Shown one piece after another: positions 54,086 through 64,000 of a DNA stretch of 64,000 nt (positions within the stretch are counted from its first letter, which is position 1; each line of letters starts with the position of its first letter). Source of the DNA: Streptomyces sp. H27-H1 (GTDB lineage: Bacteria; Actinomycetota; Actinomycetes; Streptomycetales; Streptomycetaceae). A program made the translations under genes and the position numbers. The stretch lies in the NCBI RefSeq assembly GCF_026627445.1, contig NZ_JAPNLJ010000012.1:91654-155653 (forward strand), written 5' to 3'. The notes under the pieces are model-generated. The model did no database searches, was not told where the DNA came from, and saw only the letters and a program-made list of their open reading frames with translations.

Positions 54086-54177
54086 CCCTCACAGTCCGGC
54101 CCCCGACGGCGCCTTCGAAGGCGCCTGACCGGGCGCCGAGCGCTCAGACTAGACTGCGCGCGGATCAGGCACTGGGG

Positions 54178-55698
54178 GTGGGGGCGAGCGTGGCGACCGA
54201 CATACGCGAGAGCACCGTCAGGCCGGCCCCGCCGCACCCCGACGAGCGGAAGAGCTGGGGCCGGGTCACCACCCCGCGGACTCTGCTCTCCCGGGCGCTG
54301 TCCGTGCCGATGGCCCTCGGATTCACCGTCTTCCTGCCCCTCTTCGTCGCCGTCCAGCCCGGTGACGGCCAGCACGACGCGGCCTTCTGGCTGCAGCTCC
54401 TGCTCACCATGTACGCGGGCGCCCGGCTGTCCGCCATGGTCCTGACCAGCCGCCGCAAGCTGCTCCAGGGCTCGTTCTGGCTCTTCGTCTACATGGCCAT
54501 GGGCGTGGCCCCCCTCGCCCAGGCCGTCCTGGGCCGGGTGCCGACCCCCGTCGTCGGCCCGCGCTCCGATCTCACCGCCGCCATCGGCCTGGTGCTGCTC
54601 GGCTGCGCCGCCTTCGACGTGGGCGTCCTGCTGGCCCGGCACCGGCCGGCCGGCCGGGCCGGCGGCTCGCAGAGGGAGCCGCGCCCGGTGATGGCGCACC
54701 GGCGGCGGCTCCAGGTGCTGACCGTCGTGGCGTTCCTGGGCAGCGCCGCCCTGATCGTGAAACTCGGCGGTCCGGCGGTGTTCTTCTCCAGCCGCCAGGA
54801 GATCATCGCGGGCATCGAGGAAGCGGGCGTCTCCCAGGACGGCCAGGCCGGCCAGGCCCTGCTGCGCGGGTTCGGCACGGTCCCGGCGCTGCTGGCCCTC
54901 CTGCTGTACACGCGCTGGCTGATCACCTCGAAGTTCGCCCGCCGCAAGGTGTCGATCATCGTCACCTGGTCGGCGCTGGTGGCCCTCAACCTGATCGTCA
55001 ACAATCCGATCTCGAACCCGCGCTACTGGTTCCTCACGGTCATGTTCTCGCTGCTCTTCACCGTCTTCCCGGTGAGCGCCGCGATGTACCGGGTGGCGCT
55101 GTCGATGGCCGTGGTGATCGCCCTGCTCGTCTTCCCGTTCGCCGACCGCTTCCGCTACGACGAGAAGAACTACAAGCCGGTCGAGACGACCTCGTTCCTG
55201 GAGCCGATGGCGCTCAAGGACTACGACCAGATCGGCATGTTCGCGAACACCATCACCTTCTCGGAATCGGGCCCGGGCCATTCCTACGGGCGCCAGCTCG
55301 CGGGATCCGTCTTCTTCGCGGTGCCGCGCTCGGTGTGGTCGAGCAAGCCGCGCGACACCGGCGTGATGGTCGGCCAGTGGATGGGCACGGTCAACACCAA
55401 CCTCTCCTCCCCGATCTGGGCCGAGCTGTGGATCGACTTCGGACCGCTGGGCATGGGGGCCGGGCTCCTGGGGCTCGGCTACGCCTCCGCGCGCGTCGAC
55501 CGCCGCTACGCGAAGCGCGCCCGGCGCAGCTCGCCGCCCGGCAGCCTGATCTCCACGGTGGTCCCGCTGGTCGCGGGGTACTCCTTCATCCTGCTGCGCG
55601 GGCCTCTGCTCCAGGCCTCGGGGCGGATCGCCATCGCGGGGATGTGCCTCGCGCTCGTGGCCACGTACCGGCAGGACAAGGCCACTTCCCTGCGCTGA
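54178..55698 (+). CDS. O-antigen/EPS polymerase (Wzy-like)
   Basis: 506 residues from the GTG at 54178; the GTG at 54190 (MATDIREST) is as likely. About 12 membrane helices and a large outward loop around 320-390 (FRYDEKNYKPVETTSFLEPMALKDYDQ, NTITFSESGPG). Low sequence identity but typical topology and position for the Wzy family that joins flipped repeat units outside the membrane. The start is uncertain. Confidence 0.82.
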   Translation: MGASVATDIRESTVRPAPPHPDERKSWGRVTTPRTLLSRALSVPMALGFTVFLPLFVAVQPGDGQHDAAFWLQLLLTMYAGARLSAMVLTSRRKLLQGSFWLFVYMAMGVAPLAQAVLGRVPTPVVGPRSDLTAAIGLVLLGCAAFDVGVLLARHRPAGRAGGSQREPRPVMAHRRRLQVLTVVAFLGSAALIVKLGGPAVFFSSRQEIIAGIEEAGVSQDGQAGQALLRGFGTVPALLALLLYTRWLITSKFARRKVSIIVTWSALVALNLIVNNPISNPRYWFLTVMFSLLFTVFPVSAAMYRVALSMAVVIALLVFPFADRFRYDEKNYKPVETTSFLEPMALKDYDQIGMFANTITFSESGPGHSYGRQLAGSVFFAVPRSVWSSKPRDTGVMVGQWMGTVNTNLSSPIWAELWIDFGPLGMGAGLLGLGYASARVDRRYAKRARRSSPPGSLISTVVPLVAGYSFILLRGPLLQASGRIAIAGMCLALVATYRQDKATSLR

Positions 55699-55774
55699 CC
55701 GCGGAGCCCGGGCGGGGTACGGCCCGACCGATATATGTATCCGCTCAACTTGTGCATCGGATCCACCGCGCCGG

Positions 55775-55780
55775 TACGGT
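55775..55780 (+). promoter_or_regulatory. Predicted leaderless promoter of tetR
   Basis: TACGGT (55775-55780) with TTGTGC (55750-55755), 19-base spacer; the start of transcription would fall on the ATG at 55787. The preceding A/T-rich ATATATGTAT (55731-55740) is unusual for this region. Confidence 0.4.
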
Positions 55781-55786
55781 GGTGTC

Positions 55787-56368
55787 ATGACCGAGACCGT
55801 GGGGCGCCGTGAACGCAAGAAGGCCCAGACCCGCAAGGCCCTGGCCGATGCCGCGCTGCGCCTCTTCCGGGAGCACGGGTACGACAAGGTCGGCGTCCGT
55901 GACGTGGCGGAGGCGGCCGACGTCTCCGTGACCACCCTGTTCAAGCACTTCCCGAGCAAGGAAGCCCTGGTCTTCGACGAGGACGGGGACACCGAGGCCG
56001 CGCTGGTCCGCGCGGTACGGGACCGCGCGCCCGGGCAGTCCGTCCTGCACTCCCTGCGCGAGCACCTCGTGGCGACGCGGGCGACCCGGCGCATCGACGA
56101 TCCGGAGGTCCTCGCGCACCTCACCCTGGTCCGGGAGACGCCGGAACTGCTGGAGTACTGGGACCGGATGTGGCGGCGCCACGAGTTCGCGCTGGGCGCC
56201 GCCATCGCGGAAGCGGCCGGCGCCCACGAAGGCGACCTCAGGTCCGCCGCGCTGGCCCGCTTCGTGATGGACACCACGAGCCTGATCCGCGGCCAGGAGG
56301 ACCAGCAGCAGGCCATGCGGGACCTGTTCGCCCTGATCGAAGCGGGCTTCGGCGACACCCCGGCCTGA
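55787..56368 (+). CDS. TetR-family regulator in the EPS locus
   Basis: 193 residues. HTH VGVRDVAEAADVSVTTLFKHFPSKEALV (about 36-63), with an all-helical C-terminal domain. Flanked by polymerase and flippase genes, so it might control exopolysaccharide production, but could be an unrelated regulator. Convergent with the flippase gene, 42 bases apart. Confidence 0.9.
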   Translation: MTETVGRRERKKAQTRKALADAALRLFREHGYDKVGVRDVAEAADVSVTTLFKHFPSKEALVFDEDGDTEAALVRAVRDRAPGQSVLHSLREHLVATRATRRIDDPEVLAHLTLVRETPELLEYWDRMWRRHEFALGAAIAEAAGAHEGDLRSAALARFVMDTTSLIRGQEDQQQAMRDLFALIEAGFGDTPA

Positions 56369-56410
56369 TCCGGCGGGGACCCGGCGCCGCATCGGGCGGG
56401 GCCCGGCGCC

Positions 56411-57670
56411 TCAGGCCGCCCGGACCTGGTCCGCGGGGGCGCCCGCGGCCGGCGCGGGGACCCGCAGCCGGGCCACGCGCAGCCAGCCCGCCGCCGCCTT
56501 CGAGGCGGAGCCCAGCGCCAGCCCCCAGGCGGCCCCGGCCACGCCCCACACGGCGTACCCGCCCAGCAGCAGCCCGACCGACAGCAGCGAGAAGACCACC
56601 TGGAGCGAGAGGGTGGCCCTCGGGTTCAGCACCCGCAGGGTCAGCAGCGCGCAGGTGCCGAGCCCCATGACGGCGTACTGGGCGCCGGTCGCGGGCAGCA
56701 GCGCCGCCGCCGCCTGCCAGGTGTCGCCGAGCAGTTCGCGGCCGACCCGCTCCGGCAGTGCGTACAGCACGGCCCCCCACCCGGCGCCGGTCACCGCGAG
56801 CGCGCCGCCCATGAGGGCGGTCAGCCGGACTACGCCCCGCTTCCCGGAGGCCCGGCCGACGACCGGCGGGCCGAAGGAGTTCGCGGAGTTGAACAGCACG
56901 TTCAGCGGCCCGAAGAGGGTGGTGGCACCGCGCAGCGCGCCGACGGCCAGTGGGGTCGCGAAGGCGCCGAGTCCCAGGACGGCGAGCTGGCTGGATCCGT
57001 TGCCGACGGCGAACTCGACGAGGAACCGCTGCCCCAGGTACCCGCGGCGCAGGTACGGGCGCAGCTCTTGGAGCAGCCCGGTCGCGGTGGCGCCCCGGAC
57101 CGAGGGCCGCAGCAGCCACAGGCCGAGCGCGAGCGCGGGCAGTGCGGAGAGCCCCCACACCAGCACGAGGCGTCCCGCGGAGGCGCCCTCGGGCTGGAGC
57201 AACAGCGCGGACACCACGCACGCGAGGCGCAGCGCGTCGGCGGCCAGCGCCCGCCCGGGGGCCCGCAGGGCGGAGAAGCAGTAGCGCAGCCCGTCCTGCA
57301 GAAGCACCAGGGGCAGTACGAGTCCCAGCGCGAGGAACGCCGCCCCCGTCGACCGAGCGTCCCCGGGCAGCAGCAGCCCCACGAGGGCCAGGAGGGCGCC
57401 CGCCGCGGCTGCGGCGGCTCCGGTGAAGCCGAGGCCCGAGCGGCAGGCCGTGGCGAGGCGCTCGGGATCCTTCTCCAGCACCAGTGGCTGGCCGACGTAG
57501 GCCATGTTCAGGCCGAGCAGCACGGTGAAGGCCACGTAGACCATCGAGAAGTCGGCGAAGCCGGCCGCCGAGGAGAGCCGGGCGGCCAGCACCAGGACCA
57601 GGATGTTCGTGGCGCTGGACGCGGCCTGGTCCAGCACCGAGGCGACCGCGGCGAGGCCGCGCCGGCTCAC
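56411..57670 (-). CDS. Polysaccharide flippase (Wzx/MOP family)
   Basis: 419 residues with 12 hydrophobic segments. GTG start overlaps the upstream chain-length gene's stop (GTGA). Helices near the N-terminus include ASSATNILVLVLAARLSSAAGFADFSMVYVAFTVLLGLNMAY, which is characteristic of MOP polysaccharide exporters. Would turn undecaprenyl-linked repeats across the membrane. Part of a minus-strand operon with the genes at 57667 and 59430. Confidence 0.88.
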   Translation of the reverse strand: MSRRGLAAVASVLDQAASSATNILVLVLAARLSSAAGFADFSMVYVAFTVLLGLNMAYVGQPLVLEKDPERLATACRSGLGFTGAAAAAAGALLALVGLLLPGDARSTGAAFLALGLVLPLVLLQDGLRYCFSALRAPGRALAADALRLACVVSALLLQPEGASAGRLVLVWGLSALPALALGLWLLRPSVRGATATGLLQELRPYLRRGYLGQRFLVEFAVGNGSSQLAVLGLGAFATPLAVGALRGATTLFGPLNVLFNSANSFGPPVVGRASGKRGVVRLTALMGGALAVTGAGWGAVLYALPERVGRELLGDTWQAAAALLPATGAQYAVMGLGTCALLTLRVLNPRATLSLQVVFSLLSVGLLLGGYAVWGVAGAAWGLALGSASKAAAGWLRVARLRVPAPAAGAPADQVRAA

Positions 57671-59433
57671 CGACGGCCCGTGCGGACCGTACGCAGGGCG
57701 ACCGTGTCGGTGCCGTCGCCGGGGATGTGCTGCGAGGCGTCGGCGGCCGCCACCTCGTACGGGATCGGCTGCGGCTCCCGCGAACGGGTCGGGGCCGGGG
57801 ACGCGGGGGCCGGCCGGGGCCCTTCGGCGGCGGGTCCGCCGCCCTTGGGCTTGCGGCCGAGCCCGCGCTTCTTGTCACCGGGCAGCGGCGCGTGCAGTAC
57901 GGCGCCCAGCACCGTGCCGCCGGCCCCGCTGATCAGCTCGCGGATGCGGGAGAGGTCGGTGCGGCGCACCGCACCCGGGTTGCAGACCACCAGGACCCCG
58001 TCGACGCGGTCGACGAGCGCGAGGGCGTCGGCGTACGAGAGCACGGGCGGGGCGAGCACCACGACGGTGGAGTTGGGGGAATCGGCCTCGGAGATCAGCC
58101 GGGAGGCCCGCTGCGAGGTCAGCGCGCGGGGCACGTTGCGCACCCGCTCGCCCGGGATCAGGTCGAAGGTGCCCGACTCGCCGGCGTCCACGAGGAGCTG
58201 GCGTCCGTCGGGCCACTCGGCTTCGCCCTGGGCGCCTTCGGCCCCCTGCGACTGGCTCCAGCGCGGCCGGCCGGCCGCGTCAGTGGGCAGCTGGCTGGCC
58301 AGCACCGGGGTGCGCAGGTCGGCCTCGATGAGGAGTACGTCCTTGCCGGTCTCGGCGAAGGAGGCGGCCAGGTTCACCGCCACGGCGGCGGCGATCTCAC
58401 TGCTGCCGCGCGGGGCGACCACCAGGAGGCGGCGCCGGTCGGCGAAGCGGGCGTCGTAGGCGAGCCGGAAGGCCACCGAGCGGAACTCCTCGGCCAGGCG
58501 GGGGTCCTCCTCGCCCGCCGCGAGCAGCGGTCCGCCGTCGGCCTTGCCCCGGGGCAGGGAGCCCAGTACGGGCGCGCGCAGGGCCCGGGCGACGTCGCCC
58601 TCGGAGCGCGGCGCCGGGTCGAAGACGAGGCGGACCCAGGCGCCGAGCAGGCCCAGGGCGAGACCGACGGCCGCGCCGAGCGCGAGCGACATGGCCAGTC
58701 CGGGGCCGTCGGCCCCGTGCGGCGGGACGGCGGCGCTGGTGACCCGGCCCGGGGTCATGTCCAGGGCCTGGAGCTTGGCGATGTTGCCGTTGAGCGTGTT
58801 GATCTTGCTCTGCTGGTCGGTCTTGGAGGCGTACGCCGCGTCCCGCGCCGGACCGGACGGCATGCCGCTGACCTGCTTGGCGAGGTCCTCGAGCTGCTTG
58901 GCCACCGGCTCGCGCTGGTCCTGGTAGCCCTTGACCATCTTGTCGCGGGTGACGTCGAGGGCCTCCTGCCGCTTGAGCAGGTAGGCCTCGGTCATCGCGT
59001 TGGCGCGCTTGGCGGCCTCGGCGGGGGTGGCGGCGGTGTAGGTGAAGCGCAGCACCATCGTCTGCGGCGGGTTGGTCACCTGCAGGCCGGCGCGCAGGGC
59101 GGAGAAATCGGTGGCCGAGACCCCGAGCTTCTTCGCCGCCTCGTTGGCTATGGAGCTGGAGAGCGCGACCTGGCGCTCCGAGCCGATGTTGATCGCCTTG
59201 TCGGGGGCGAGGCTCGGGTTGAAGGGGTCGTCGGTGGGCGCGCGCAGCACGATGTCGGCGGTGGCCACGTAGGTGTCCGCCGTGGAGACGCCGAGGTAGA
59301 CCCCGCCGAGCAGGCCGATGCCCACGCCCGCGCCGATGAGCCGGCGGTAGCGCAGGAGCTGGCGGAACTGGTCCCGGAGCAGGTCCGGTTCGTCCTCGGC
59401 CGGAGCCGCTGCCGGTCGGTTGGTCTCGATCAC
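57667..59433 (-). CDS. Wzz-like chain-length protein with degenerate kinase domain
   Basis: 588 residues. First membrane helix about 32-52 (RLIGAGVGIGLLGGVYLGVS), periplasmic-type coiled region about 140-235, second helix about 245-270, then a BY-kinase-like cytoplasmic domain. There the P-loop position reads VVAPRGSSEIAAAVAVNLA, lacking GK(S/T), although the Walker A' LLIEADLRTP is kept, and the C-terminus has no Tyr cluster. Expected to set polymer length and to lack tyrosine-kinase activity. Both start and stop overlap neighbours by 4 bases. Confidence 0.88.
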   Translation of the reverse strand: MIETNRPAAAPAEDEPDLLRDQFRQLLRYRRLIGAGVGIGLLGGVYLGVSTADTYVATADIVLRAPTDDPFNPSLAPDKAINIGSERQVALSSSIANEAAKKLGVSATDFSALRAGLQVTNPPQTMVLRFTYTAATPAEAAKRANAMTEAYLLKRQEALDVTRDKMVKGYQDQREPVAKQLEDLAKQVSGMPSGPARDAAYASKTDQQSKINTLNGNIAKLQALDMTPGRVTSAAVPPHGADGPGLAMSLALGAAVGLALGLLGAWVRLVFDPAPRSEGDVARALRAPVLGSLPRGKADGGPLLAAGEEDPRLAEEFRSVAFRLAYDARFADRRRLLVVAPRGSSEIAAAVAVNLAASFAETGKDVLLIEADLRTPVLASQLPTDAAGRPRWSQSQGAEGAQGEAEWPDGRQLLVDAGESGTFDLIPGERVRNVPRALTSQRASRLISEADSPNSTVVVLAPPVLSYADALALVDRVDGVLVVCNPGAVRRTDLSRIRELISGAGGTVLGAVLHAPLPGDKKRGLGRKPKGGGPAAEGPRPAPASPAPTRSREPQPIPYEVAAADASQHIPGDGTDTVALRTVRTGRR

Positions 59434-60665
59434 GGCCGGGGACCCCCAAGTGCTTCGTCCATCAGTGCGTCGATGCGGGCCAGGCCCGCCTCACGGCTCA
59501 GGTGCGCCGCCACGTGGCGCGGTCCGGCCGCCCCCAGCGCGTCCGCGCCCGCCGGGTCCTCGGCCAGGGCTCGTACGGCCTTCAGCAGGGCCTCCGGGTT
59601 CTCCGGCGGTACGAGGACCCCGGCGCCCGAGCGCTCCACTTCCTGGGCGGTGCCGCCGAGTGCCGCGACGGAGGCGACGACGGGACGGCCGGCCTGGAAG
59701 TACGAGGTCAGCTTGGACGGCACGCTCATGTCCATCACGGCGGCGTGCTGCGTGACCGCGAGCACGTCCGCCGCGGCGAGAATATCCGGGAACTCGCCGT
59801 CCGCGGCAGGGGGGATGATGTCGAGATTGGGAACATCGGCCGCCAGGTCGGCGAGCGCGGAGCGCTGGCTGCCGTCACCCATCAGGACGAAACGGACGCT
59901 CGGGTCCAGCCGGGCGGCGCCGACGAGGACCTCCAGCCCCTGCTTGAGGCCCATGTTCCCGGAATGCAGGACGACGGTCTGGCCGGGAGCCCAGCCGAGG
60001 TGGCTGCGGGTCCGTGCGCGCGGCTTGGTGGGCAACGCCACATGCGACCAGTTGGGCACGAGGCGGATCCGCTTCGGGTCCACGCCCATGCCGACGACCC
60101 GGTCGACGAAGGTCTCGTGGATCACGCCGACGAGGGTGGCCCGCTTGAGGGCGTGGGCCTCGGCGCGCGCGGCGAACGCGGCCGCCTTGTCCCCGCCGCT
60201 GATCCCGCTCTGCGCGGCGGCGGCGCCCATCAGGTCCTGGACCACCGGGACGTACGGGACCTTCCAGCGGGCCGCGAGACGGGCCGCGAGCAGGCCGCCG
60301 GCCAGGCTCGGCATCTGGGCGAGGACCGCGTCCGCCTTCGGCATCCGGGGCGGGGCCACGGAGCCGTGCAGCAGAATCGATCCTTCGAACAGGGCCCGAC
60401 GGACGGCGGTCTGGCGCGGAGGCACGGTGTGCGCGCGCCGGTGCACGGTGACTCCCGCGCGCTGTTCCGTGCGCCGTAGCGCCCCCCTGTACTCCGGCTC
60501 GACGGACCAGGCCGGGTAGTGGGGCATGCCCGCCAGCACATGGGTCTCGTGGCCGAGATCCGCCCAGTGCTCCGCGATCTGGGTGGCGTACGGGCCGATG
60601 CCCGTGTGCTCGGGGGCGTAATTCGTAGAAACCAGCAGCAGGCGCCGCCGACCGGATTTCGACAC
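59430..60665 (-). CDS. GT4 glycosyltransferase (WbuB-like)
   Basis: 411 residues from the GTG at 60665, GGGGGAGG upstream. N-terminal VSTNYAPEHTGIGPYATQIAEHWADLGHE and MPHYPAW are typical of the WbuB/colanic-acid GT subgroup; C-terminal part has VVLHSGNMGLKQGLEVL, and the ending domain VPSKLTSYFQAGRPVVASV. First gene of the operon with the chain-length and flippase genes. Transfers a deoxyhexose or amino-sugar to the repeat, exact donor unknown. Confidence 0.9.
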   Translation of the reverse strand: MSKSGRRRLLLVSTNYAPEHTGIGPYATQIAEHWADLGHETHVLAGMPHYPAWSVEPEYRGALRRTEQRAGVTVHRRAHTVPPRQTAVRRALFEGSILLHGSVAPPRMPKADAVLAQMPSLAGGLLAARLAARWKVPYVPVVQDLMGAAAAQSGISGGDKAAAFAARAEAHALKRATLVGVIHETFVDRVVGMGVDPKRIRLVPNWSHVALPTKPRARTRSHLGWAPGQTVVLHSGNMGLKQGLEVLVGAARLDPSVRFVLMGDGSQRSALADLAADVPNLDIIPPAADGEFPDILAAADVLAVTQHAAVMDMSVPSKLTSYFQAGRPVVASVAALGGTAQEVERSGAGVLVPPENPEALLKAVRALAEDPAGADALGAAGPRHVAAHLSREAGLARIDALMDEALGGPRP

Positions 60666-60732
60666 TGGACCTCCCCCTCTCACCAGGATGATGCGCACGT
60701 CACCCTATTCGTTCACCGGCATCAGGAGGAAC

Positions 60733-60753
60733 GTGCACGCTATTGTCTGCTAA
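60733..60753 (+). other. Possible 6-codon leader peptide
   Basis: GTG CAC GCT ATT GTC TGC TAA preceded by a perfect AGGAGG (60724-60729), 3 bases away, in the leader of the cytidylyltransferase gene. Spacing is short, and it may be a chance match; noted because such a strong ribosome site has no other gene to serve. Confidence 0.25.
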
Positions 60754-60792
60754 TCCGCTACACCGGGGTGTGCGGCTTCAGGGGGATAACAC

Positions 60793-61281
60793 GTGACGGA
60801 GCTGGACATGTCCCAAATAGGTACGCCCGAGCGCAGACCGTACCGAATCGGCTACGCACCAGGCGCCTACGATCTATTCCATATCGGACATCTCAACATC
60901 CTTCGCCATGCCCGGAGTCAGTGCGACTACCTGGTGGCCGGGGTCGTCTCCGACGAAATGGCGGAAATCGCCAAGGGGCGGCGTCCCATGATCCCGCTCG
61001 TCGAGCGACTGGAGATCGTCCGCAGCGTCCAGTACGTGGATGCCGCTTTTGTCGAGACCGTCCCGGACAAATTGGAAACATGGCGGCAAGTCCGGTTTGA
61101 CGTTATTTTCAAGGGCGACGACTGGCGCGGAACCCCCAAGGGGGAACGGCTGGAGAAGGACTTCGCCGCGCACGGGGTCGACGTCGTCTACTTCCCGTAC
61201 ACGGTCCATACCTCCAGCACCCAGCTGCGCCGGGCACTGGACGCGCTGTCCCAGCCGCTCGCCGCGGAACAGCGGGGCTGA
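60793..61281 (+). CDS. Cytidylyltransferase-family protein (TagD/Gct-like)
   Basis: 162 residues from the GTG at 60793 (AGGGGGA upstream). Nucleotidyltransferase fold with APGAYDLFHIGHLNILRHAR containing the HxGH motif and a C-terminal TSSTQLRRAL close to the RTEGISTT-type signature. Makes a CDP-alcohol or an NDP-linked metabolite. Codon use departs from its neighbours, with CTA, ACA, TTT, ATT, AAA and TTG, hinting at transfer. Beside a CDP-alcohol phosphatidyltransferase, which could use its product. Confidence 0.85.
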   Translation: MTELDMSQIGTPERRPYRIGYAPGAYDLFHIGHLNILRHARSQCDYLVAGVVSDEMAEIAKGRRPMIPLVERLEIVRSVQYVDAAFVETVPDKLETWRQVRFDVIFKGDDWRGTPKGERLEKDFAAHGVDVVYFPYTVHTSSTQLRRALDALSQPLAAEQRG

Positions 61282-61305
61282 GCCGCCCGGGAGCGGCGGC
61301 GCCGG

Positions 61306-62049
61306 TCACCTCGGTACGGCGCTGAGCTCCCGGAACCACTTCGCCAGGAACGCCAGCAGGAACAGCGCCGCGACGGCCCCCAGGCCGGCGTACGCCCAGC
61401 GGAACAGCCCGCTGCCGCCGAGGAACACGAACACCAGGCAGAACACCCCGTAGTCCACGGGCAGCAGTGCCACCGCGCGCAGGGCCGACGGCGCGTCGGC
61501 CGCGCTCCCCGCAGCCGCCTTCGGCTTGAGCTTCTCCGTCAGCAGCCCCCCGAAGAAGGTCACGACCGCGGCGAACTGGAAGCCCAGCGGCACCAGCAGC
61601 CAGCCGGCCCCGACCGCTCCGTCCGCCCCGCCGCCGATCCCGTACTCCTCGGGAAAGCGGTAGAAGGCGATCAGTACGCACGTGTGCAGCGAGGTGAGCT
61701 TCGCGCAGTCGACGACGTGGTCCAGCCACTCGCCCGCCGCGCTGCCGCCCCCGCGCAGCCGGGCCAGCTGGCCGTCGGCGGAATCGAAGGCGAAGCCCAC
61801 GGCGAGCAGGGCCCACACCGCGATCCCCAGCCCCCACGAGGGCGAGACCAGCGCGACGGCGGCAGCTCCCGCGAAACTCAGGGCGGCGCTGATCAGCGTC
61901 ACCTGGTTCGGGTTGAGCCCGAGCGCGTACGACCCGGCGGCCAGGTACCGCCCGACGGGCCGGTTGACGTACCGGGAGTAGAGCGACACCCCCTTCGCCG
62001 ACTTCTGCGCCCCGCGCAGCTCCCGCAGCGCGGTCCCGACACTCGCCAT
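61306..62049 (-). CDS. CDP-alcohol phosphatidyltransferase
   Basis: 247 residues from the ATG at 62049. Six or so membrane helices and the family signature FDSADGQLARLRGGG...GEWLDHVVD (D-x2-DG-x2-AR-x8-G-x3-D-x3-D). Transfers a phospho-alcohol from or to CDP-linked substrates in the membrane; in this setting it may make a lipid head group or place a phosphodiester on the polysaccharide. Convergent with the cytidylyltransferase gene, 24 bases apart. Substrate unknown. Confidence 0.88.
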   Translation of the reverse strand: MASVGTALRELRGAQKSAKGVSLYSRYVNRPVGRYLAAGSYALGLNPNQVTLISAALSFAGAAAVALVSPSWGLGIAVWALLAVGFAFDSADGQLARLRGGGSAAGEWLDHVVDCAKLTSLHTCVLIAFYRFPEEYGIGGGADGAVGAGWLLVPLGFQFAAVVTFFGGLLTEKLKPKAAAGSAADAPSALRAVALLPVDYGVFCLVFVFLGGSGLFRWAYAGLGAVAALFLLAFLAKWFRELSAVPR

Positions 62050-62162
62050 CGACCCAACCCCTAGAACATCCGTATGTGCGTGTGTGTGTACGAAGGCCAC
62101 ATCATCGCAGGGCGTCCGAGGGCTCCCGCCCGGGGTCCGCCTGGCCCCGGGGCCACCCCGTC
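62050..62162. other. Gap before the palindromic element
   Basis: 113 bases upstream of the phosphatidyltransferase. Contains TGTGTGTGT-like short repeats (62074-62090). No promoter boxes recognised with confidence. The remainder of the 302-base gap is the palindromic element. Confidence 0.4.
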
Positions 62163-62351
62163 CCTAGTGCTGTGACCGGAAAGGTTCACCGCGTCGCGGC
62201 GCCCGGCACGGCACCTCTCCCCCAGCTACCGCGGGGAGGTGCCCCCGGCGTTGTCGGACCACGCCGGTACGTCCAGTACGGGTCGTGGTCCTCCGCCTTG
62301 CGATGCACCGCACCGGACACCGCGACCCGGCAAACCTTTCCGGCCACAGCA

Positions 62352-62356
<5 letters not shown>
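62163..62356. repeat. Cloverleaf palindromic element (MITE-like)
   Basis: About 190 bp bounded by 53-bp imperfect inverted repeats: the left end reads CCTAGTGCTGTGACCGG, the right end, on the other strand, CCTAGTGCTGTGGCCGG. Inside are two more hairpins: GGCACCTC...GAGGTGCC (62210-62243) and GGACCACG...CGTGGTCC (62256-62291). CTAG at both ends could be a target duplication. No protein coding. Resembles short palindromic repeats I recall as common between Streptomyces genes, possibly a non-autonomous transposon remnant. Its right end contains the glgX stop codon. Confidence 0.85.

Positions 62357-64000
<1,644 letters not shown>

Overview
The window is high-GC actinobacterial chromosome, almost certainly a Streptomyces. 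Third codon positions are strongly G/C, GTG starts are frequent, many genes overlap by 4 bases, and the families are typical of the genus (IcmA, GlgE pathway, DUF6230/DUF6114, bL37). From memory, the gene order resembles the S. coelicolor core region from the meaB/thiolase genes through icmA, pyk2-ackA-pta-pfkA2 to the glgE1 cluster; this was not checked against a database. I see no rRNA, tRNA, CRISPR, prophage or full-length insertion sequence.

1-12.7 kb: the 3' part of a thiolase, meaB, a 24-residue gene matching ribosomal protein bL37, a PepSY secreted protein, a MarR regulator, a translationally coupled run of three AIM24-family genes, two separate DUF3817 membrane proteins, a thiamine-binding DUF77 protein, a divergent regulator/MFS pair, and the large subunit of isobutyryl-CoA mutase (icmA) behind a 24-bp perfect palindrome that covers its predicted promoter. 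A TetR gene with its own palindromic operator follows.

12.9-17.2 kb: a cysteine-free thioredoxin-like/TPR protein, then a long structured intergenic region leading to a DUF6230-DUF6114-secreted-protein unit.

17.2-25.5 kb: central carbon metabolism (pyk, ackA, pta on one strand, pfkA divergent), a helix-turn-helix regulator and a MerR-thioredoxin pair. 25.4-36.3 kb: the GlgE alpha-glucan pathway (glgE-treS-mak-glgB, minus strand) with glgP divergent. 36.3-43.9 kb: a duplicated-domain Lrp regulator with a divergent DHA2 exporter, a small secreted acidic protein, a nitronate monooxygenase-like enzyme behind a palindrome, and a secreted M4 metalloprotease.

44-62 kb: a Wzx/Wzy-type exopolysaccharide locus. 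It has an initiating sugar-phosphate transferase, GDP-fucose synthesis (gmd, fcl), two GT4 glycosyltransferases, a WcaF-like acetyltransferase, polymerase, flippase and a chain-length protein whose kinase-like domain has lost its P-loop, plus a TetR. A large secreted beta-propeller/Fn3/LamG/DNRLRE protein and a lipoprotein sit inside it. At its edge is a cytidylyltransferase plus CDP-alcohol phosphatidyltransferase pair. 62-64 kb: a roughly 190-bp cloverleaf palindromic (MITE-like) element that supplies the stop codon of glgX, which runs off the end of the window.
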